Positions 58,996-64,000 of a stretch of 64,000 bases of DNA are shown piece after piece. The notes under the pieces were generated by a model that was not told the DNA's origin, did not search any database, and saw nothing but the letters and a program-made list of their open reading frames with translations. Within the stretch, counting starts at the first letter, position 1; every line of letters starts with the position of its first letter. The position numbers were made by a program, and so were the translations under genes. The DNA is from Acanthochromis polyacanthus (Eukaryota; Chordata; Actinopteri; Pomacentridae), in the NCBI RefSeq assembly GCF_021347895.1, contig NC_067131.1, positions 4,740,653 through 4,804,652 on the forward strand. Direction: 5' to 3'.

Positions 58996-60920
58996 GGACC
59001 CTTTGAGTAGTTACACATTCAGCAGCTCATCCTTAAACTTCTTAAGCCCGTTCAAGAGGTGACATTCCCCGAGCAGGTTTCCAGGAAGTAGTCAGTTGTA
59101 GCGGCTGAAGGTGAGATCATTTCTGTTCTGTTTCATACGACCAGGGTCATGGACTGTTAGACGGATCGGGTGATTTAGCGGAGCTGACAGCGTAACACAG
59201 TGAAGACACAACATGTGGTGAACCTCTTTTACTACCAGGGCAGCATATCTTTGGTGAAACAGCTTAAGGAACATGTATTTAAGACAAACTTGTTGATTTC
59301 TTTAGAGTTCTGGCAGAAAACCCGATACTTTCTCTGGGTTGCCTAAAGCTTGAGTTGGAACTCAACAAATATGAACGACTAACATGAAGTTTTCGTGTCT
59401 TTTTACTTTAAATGTGTTTTTTCCTTCAGTTTTCTTGTTGGTTTGTTTGTAGAGAACCTATAATCTGACTGTATCCTTGGTTTTCTTCCAGACTGGATCC
59501 CACTCCGCCCTCAGTATCCTTGAGAACCGACCTCCACCTCCAGCCCTGGCCCCGGTTCAGCCGATTTTCACCTCTTTGGAGCCTCCAACGACCTCCATAT
59601 CTTGCAGCTTCACACTGAACCTCCAACACTAGCAACCTCAGGAGGGGTCACTCCTTTGGGAGACGCCCGTCGCCCCCCTCCCAGGACCCCAGGGACGGGA
59701 CCCTGTCATGTTTAACTGACTGACGCCTCCCGACTGGCGAATGACAAGCGTGCATCCGAGGGTGGGGCTTGCCTCAGTCTCTCATGATTGGCTGCTGGAT
59801 GGAATTAAGGTGAATGGAACACATGCCCAAGGAGCAGGACTCTAACCCATCAGAGGGAGAAGAGAAACAGTGAGTTGGACTTTTATTGATGTCTTTTGAA
59901 TGTTGTCTGTCTGTTGTTATAGATTAGCATTGCAGTGCTTCTACGGCGCCTTGTTCAAAACTTTATCTCAGTTTGTACGTGAGGTGATTGGAAGTAGTTC
60001 ATGATCCTTGGATGTTGGCATTGGGCGCTGTGGGTTGCAGGGTGGAGTGGAGCCCGATTGGATTGATATGTTTCTAGTTTGTAGTCCAGGTCAATACCTT
60101 GGCGCCTTTGTTGGGTTCATCAAACTGTTCGTGAGCAGTTCATGCTGTGTAGCAGGGAGTCTGTTTGACATGAGGGGTTGTGCTTTATCTACAGTAAGTG
60201 TTTACAGTTTATATAGGCAGTATTTGTCCAAGCAACATCCACAAGAAATCCAGGATCCAAGGAAAGTAGTTCATGATCCTTTGTAGTTGTGTTTTCATAA
60301 TGTGTTTATTCTCACTTCAGAAAAATTTAAAGGAAATGGAAAAATTCCCCAATTGTGCTAAAATGCTTTGAGGTTCTTGAGTTGGTTTTTGGCATTTTCG
60401 AGTTCATTTGCTTCATGGGAGAGGGAAACGGTTTCTAAAAATTGTTTTTTTAACATACACATTAGTGCTTAGCCATTTGTGCTTCTTTTGTGGTCTTGTC
60501 CCATGCCAGCTGCATGCCAGCTGTTTAGTCATGACTTCCTTTCTGTTGTCCATCCAGATGTAAACTTTCCCCTGAAACGAAGCTGGCTCGGTTCTGTCCC
60601 TGGGTCCTATATGAAGGAGGTTCTCTGAGGACATCCAAAAGTGTGTTCCAGTCTGTTCTTTATCGTCAAAAAATCTCTCTCATGCTGCTGTTTGTTTTTT
60701 CATCTCTGGAACATGTTTTCCAGACAAGCTAAACAACATAGCGTTCTCTTTTGTCCACCCCTGCTACTCCACTCTCCCTCTTCCTCTTGTCTGAATTGTT
60801 TTTGAAGAACGTATAGCTTATAGCTACTCCTGACCCCGGCGTTCTTGCTCTTACTCTGGTTCTTGAGAAGCAGAGCGACTCCGGCTGGCCCAAACACAAA
60901 CAAACACGGCACTGTTTAAG
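58996..60920. other. Unassigned DNA, possible decayed retroelement near 59.5-59.85 kb
   Basis: 59490-59720 is C-rich and proline-coding on plus, ending CGGGACCCTGTCATGTTTAA. This recalls the junction of a pol 3' end and an LTR, but no paired LTR is seen. GTAGTTCATGATCCTT occurs twice, at about 59995 and 60266. No host gene recognised. Confidence 0.3.
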
Positions 60921-60924
60921 CCGC

Positions 60925-61100
60925 TTCTCATTAATGAAAACATAATATTAGTGGAATGGAGCCTTTCTCAGAGGACTACAGAAAGGAGGCCCTCTCTGTG
61001 GAGTGAGGCCTAAAGGAAAAGGCTGCTGAGAAGTTCCTAATTTACAAACGACTATGATCATCTGGGGGAGGGAATTATTTGCTTTGAATTAAACAGTTCA
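60925..61100. promoter_or_regulatory. Possible regulatory block
   Basis: Single-copy text with CATTAATGAAAACATAATATTAG, GGAATTATTTGC and ATTAAACAGTTCATTGATTAAG-type cores adjacent to a hAT insertion. Inference only. Confidence 0.22.
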
Positions 61101-61261
61101 TTGATTAAGTTGATTTATCTGGAAAAAGAAAAGTTGTCTCTCAGAGGGATTTCACAAGGCTGTTTGATGGTGTAATTATAAGTTTTGGTGTGTGGCTTCA
61201 GAAAGCAGGAAGATCATGAAAGTTTGATCAGATCCAGTTTCAGAGTCAAACAGTTTTATAG
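61101..61261. other. Unassigned DNA
   Basis: Nothing recognised. Confidence 0.4.
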
Positions 61262-61269
61262 GCACTGAC

Positions 61270-62149
61270 TAGGGATGCAATTTATGGAGTAATTCATTAA
61301 TCGATAGTTGTTTCATCTTATCGATCGATGATCCATTAATTGATAAGCCGCAATTTTTCTGAGAAGCTGAATAGGTTCCTTTCTACAAAAATGCTGTCTT
61401 TCTTATGAAAGAGAAAATCCAAATCATATTCCATAATAAAAGATTTATTCTTAACAGCAGGGAAAAAAAAACATTCACTAATGGAACAGTCCGTTGTGAG
61501 GGCCACATTCGTGGTTGCAAGTTGTGTTTTTAACTCTGCCTTCTTCCTCGCGTAGCTTGCTTCCATGCGGGTGGTTATTCTTGTGCTCGAGGGAATATCG
61601 TATCCTGGCTCGATGTACTTTATTACCTCTCTAAACCTCTGTCCTTCAACGACATTTATTGGCAACACGTCTATCGTAACCGTGTCACATATCCGCTGGG
61701 TAATGCCCTCTGCCTTCGTGGAGTCGCATACTCTTCGTCCCAGCGCTGCGGTGATTGTAGGCTGAGAGCTACTCCCTCCTTGCAGCACAGCTGAATGTGA
61801 CGTATTGAGGTGATAATTTAGTGAAGTTGTGGAGGAGTTGTACTATAAAATACTTCCACAGATTGTTAATTTGGCATCTTTGTCTTCATTAACCAACTTA
61901 AAGTGGTTCCATACCGACCTCCGTCTTGTCCTCTTCATCCTGCCAGCTTACCGCTTCTCGTTTGTCTTGTTGTTGTTGTTGTCAGAGGCCAGCTTCTCTT
62001 GTGTTCCCACATGTTTGTCAAGGACGTCTGGCGTGCTGGCTGGCGGGGAATTACGAGTGCAAAATGCAATTAATTGCAATTATCATATTTTAATCGAGTA
62101 ATTTCTTATCGACAATTAATCGATAATCGATTAATTGTTTGCATCCCTA
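61270..62149 (-). mobile_element. hAT element, 880 bp, complete ends
   Basis: The termini TAGGGATGCAA and TTGCATCCCTA are perfect 11-bp inverted repeats. The 8-bp target duplication GCACTGAC is exact on both sides (61262-61269 and 62150-62157), diagnostic of hAT insertion. ATTAATCGAT-type words are repeated inside both ends. The body holds the start of a transposase gene on minus (61346-61935) and lacks the catalytic domain, so it is non-autonomous. The exact duplication suggests a fairly recent insertion. Confidence 0.93.
61346..61935 (-). pseudogene. BED-finger / hAT transposase N-terminal remnant (ZBED1-like)
   Basis: Read on minus, the first part has SVWNHF, then 'AKLTICG' and 'TSLNYHLNTSH': aromatic VW.HF, a Cys, and a His-x4-His pair, i.e. 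a degenerate BED zinc finger with one in-frame stop. The following 150-codon frame (61788-61336) has I-T-Q-R-I-C, 'INVVEGQRFREVIKYIEPGY', 'ITTRMEASYARKKAELKT' and 'VALTTDCSIS', the conserved entry to the hAT domain (family: VEG.GF...........PS...I......Y......V.LTTD.WTS). The TTD aspartate, the first catalytic acidic residue, is kept. The rest of the catalytic core and the dimerisation domain are deleted. Confidence 0.82.
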
Positions 62150-62172
62150 GCACTGACATAACGTCCGATTAA

Positions 62173-62718
62173 CCCTTTACACTTCAGTGCGTCGTAGGTG
62201 TACCGCCGGCGGTACACCTGCTAATTTGCATAGGAATTTCAAGAATGTCCGACGGCTGCAAACACGATTATACAAACACTACACGCCGATGGAAAGCTTA
62301 GATTCTCATGAATCCGCCAGTATAAACCACTTTCAGATGCGATTACCACAGCGGGTGAGAAAAACACATTTGTCCGACAAAAACGAATATTCATCCATCC
62401 GTTCTCTACACACGGCTTCAACGCACACAGCGCGACTCACATTTCCGGGTTCATTATTACACACAGAAAAAAAGATTCCACAAAAAACGGCCATAATCCA
62501 ACCTTTGACATCCAGACGACACAAGCCAGTAAACTATTTTGTCCAAAACATGTCCTGAAGTCGGTATAAAATCCCCGAATCGGTCGTTTTCAAGGAAATG
62601 CACCTCGCGATGTGCGTCCAATATTCCTTGTATTTTTCGTCATTTTTTTAATTTAAAAATAGAATATTAGCGATTTTTTTGTACTGAAAACGGCTGGAAT
62701 TGACTGAAGCTTAAAGGG
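62173..62718. mobile_element. TTAA element with perfect palindrome (piggyBac-like)
   Basis: TTAA on both sides (62169-62172 and 62719-62722). The ends CCCTTTACACTTCAGT and, complemented, CCCTTTAAGCTTCAGT agree at 14 of 16 positions. A perfect 24-bp palindrome lies at 62196-62219 (half: AGGTGTACCGCC). The 123-codon frame at 62187-62558 runs out of the palindrome and shows no transposase similarity, so it is probably chance. TTAA plus CCCTTT ends fit piggyBac-type elements. Confidence 0.85.
62196..62219. repeat. Perfect 24-bp palindrome
   Basis: AGGTGTACCGCC followed by its exact complement. It is subterminal in the TTAA element and may be a transposase-binding or hairpin site. Confidence 0.95.
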
Positions 62719-62722
62719 TTAA

Positions 62723-63766
62723 TCCACTGCTGGCCAAATTATCTTCTCTTTTTTGGTCGCTCAACAGAAATCACAAGGATATATAAGCGCTTATATGCAG
62801 TTTAAGAAGTTTGTTTATGTGACCTTGAATGGCTGGTTGCTGAAGTTTGCTTTTTTAATTGTTGAGCTTGAAGCTGTTTAACATGATAATGTCAGAAGTG
62901 TCCTTGTCTGGCTCAGAACACTCACCTAGTTTTAATATCACACTGTGTCCATCCAGACTTTAGTTTCTTACTTTTGGCTGCAGGTTCTGGGTCAGTCTGA
63001 CATTGTTCAACACCTACATGTTTCCAGAACTCTTAAAAGTAGGTTTCATCTCCAAAGTCTTGAAGAGTGTGCAAAGAGGTTCAACTAAATCCACAGATGA
63101 ACCTAAATAAGACATACTTTTACTACTAAAAACACAGAAATACAAGTTTTTTATTTACCTATTTCTTTAAAATGCATTTTTATACCGTCTGTGCACTTTT
63201 TAATGACAAAAATATGAAATCTCTGAATTTTAAGACAATCACTAAGTATTTTCTGGTGTTATATTACGTCTGTGTAGTACTTTAATAATTCCTTTATGCT
63301 AAAAAGTTGTTGAGGAACTTAAAAACAACAGAAGACTTAACTTAGTGTACTAAAGGGTTTTGGAAAAACAACAATAAAAACATTTACTATAGGACAAAAC
63401 AGTGACAGACGCCCCCTTAAGAACAATATCTGTTCTCTTTAAAATAAAGATATATTTTGAATTTTCAATTGAATTTGAGCAATACATACTCGTTATTTAT
63501 GCTTAAGATTAACAAAATCCTCAAATTTTGATGTTGTTCGGACGTAAAGCGCAACATGAATGTTCACTGTAACTGATAAAAATTATATTTTAGATTTTTC
63601 TTTTAATAGAGTTTAGATTACTGATAATTTATTGATGATTAAGGTGCCCAGGACAAAAGTTATAACTGTATTCATTGATATTTGAAGTCATGGCATACAG
63701 CCACGTAACCCAAATCAACAGAGATATTTAGCAGACAGTAGCAAATATATCTAGCTCATGTGACAG
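62723..63766. other. Unassigned AT-rich DNA
   Basis: Nothing recognised. Confidence 0.4.
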
Positions 63767-63890
63767 CAAGCTAATGTAGCATAACATTAATAGCTTAGCA
63801 TAAAGTGAACTAGTCAGCTAGTAGTACAACAAGCTAATATAGCCTAACATTATTAGCTTAACATGAAGTCAACTAATTTGCTTTTGTTTT
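63767..63890. repeat. 63-bp tandem duplication
   Basis: CAAGCTAATGTAGCATAACATT at 63767 recurs as CAAGCTAATATAGCCTAACATT at 63830, each followed by ATTAGCTTA.CAT/ATAAAGT-type text. Confidence 0.8.
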
Positions 63891-64000
63891 AATATATTCG
63901 ATGATTGTGTACATAATTTGTCAGAAACCTCACATTAGTGAGGCTAAAGTTGTGTAAATGATTGTTGTCCATTGAGTGTCTTTCCTGAAAAGTCCTACTC
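63891..64000. other. Unassigned DNA to window end
   Basis: Nothing recognised. Confidence 0.4.

Noticed and set aside
62187..62558. 123-codon frame inside the TTAA element considered as a transposase
   Set aside because: It starts in the palindrome, has no piggyBac DDD motifs and is far too short.

Overview
This window looks like non-coding DNA (gene desert or very large introns) from a ray-finned fish, probably a percomorph teleost. The basis is long (AC)n microsatellites, tRNA-derived SINEs, a fish-type LINE 3' end, and many short non-autonomous DNA transposons (hAT, PIF/Harbinger, Tc1, mariner and TTAA-flanked elements). The species assignment is inference. I recognise no host protein-coding gene, exon, rRNA or functional tRNA. 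Nearly all open frames are under 180 codons, overlap on both strands and read through repeats. The only protein-like sequences I can name are broken transposon genes: a PIF/Harbinger transposase N-terminus (11125-11394, minus), a LINE reverse-transcriptase tail (32575-33318, plus), a mariner transposase with its C-terminal part present three times (49945-50925, minus) and a BED-finger/hAT transposase start (61346-61935, minus).

Layout. 1-5.3 kb: A-rich minisatellite, an inverted-repeat element with an (AC)n core, AT-rich diverged repeats and a 147-bp tandem duplication. 5.7-20.6 kb: repeated copies of one long AT-rich family (called family A here), a 360-bp tandem array (9.2-10.3 kb), an intact-ended Harbinger derivative (10.9-11.6 kb) and a tandemly expanded hAT-like block (19.5-20.6 kb). 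21-23.2 kb: a composite of one teleost repeat, part of it duplicated 1.6 kb apart. 23.3-32 kb: lower repeat density with possible conserved regulatory DNA, a TTAA-bounded family A copy (24.7-25.5 kb), family C copies and a small TTAA element (28.8-29.2 kb). 32.5-38.2 kb: LINE and SINE remnants and family B and C copies. 39.3-43.7 kb: family A copies, a 102-bp (AC)n tract and a 1.1-kb TTAA element filled with minisatellite. 44-49 kb: mostly unassigned, with a 262-bp hAT MITE. 49.9-58.4 kb: the mariner, family A copies, a 694-bp terminal-inverted-repeat element with subterminal repeats, a SINE, a Tc1 deletion derivative and another family A copy. 61.2-62.7 kb: a complete-ended hAT element lies 23 bp from a TTAA element with a perfect 24-bp palindrome.

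The main biological content is a record of nested and tandemly amplified DNA transposons. Several have both termini and target-site duplications readable by eye. I did not find an undescribed gene system. The most useful leads are family A (roughly 9 kb of the window), the set of distinct TTAA-flanked families, and the 694-bp element of uncertain superfamily. Borders of diverged repeats are approximate; borders of elements with stated termini are exact to the base as read.
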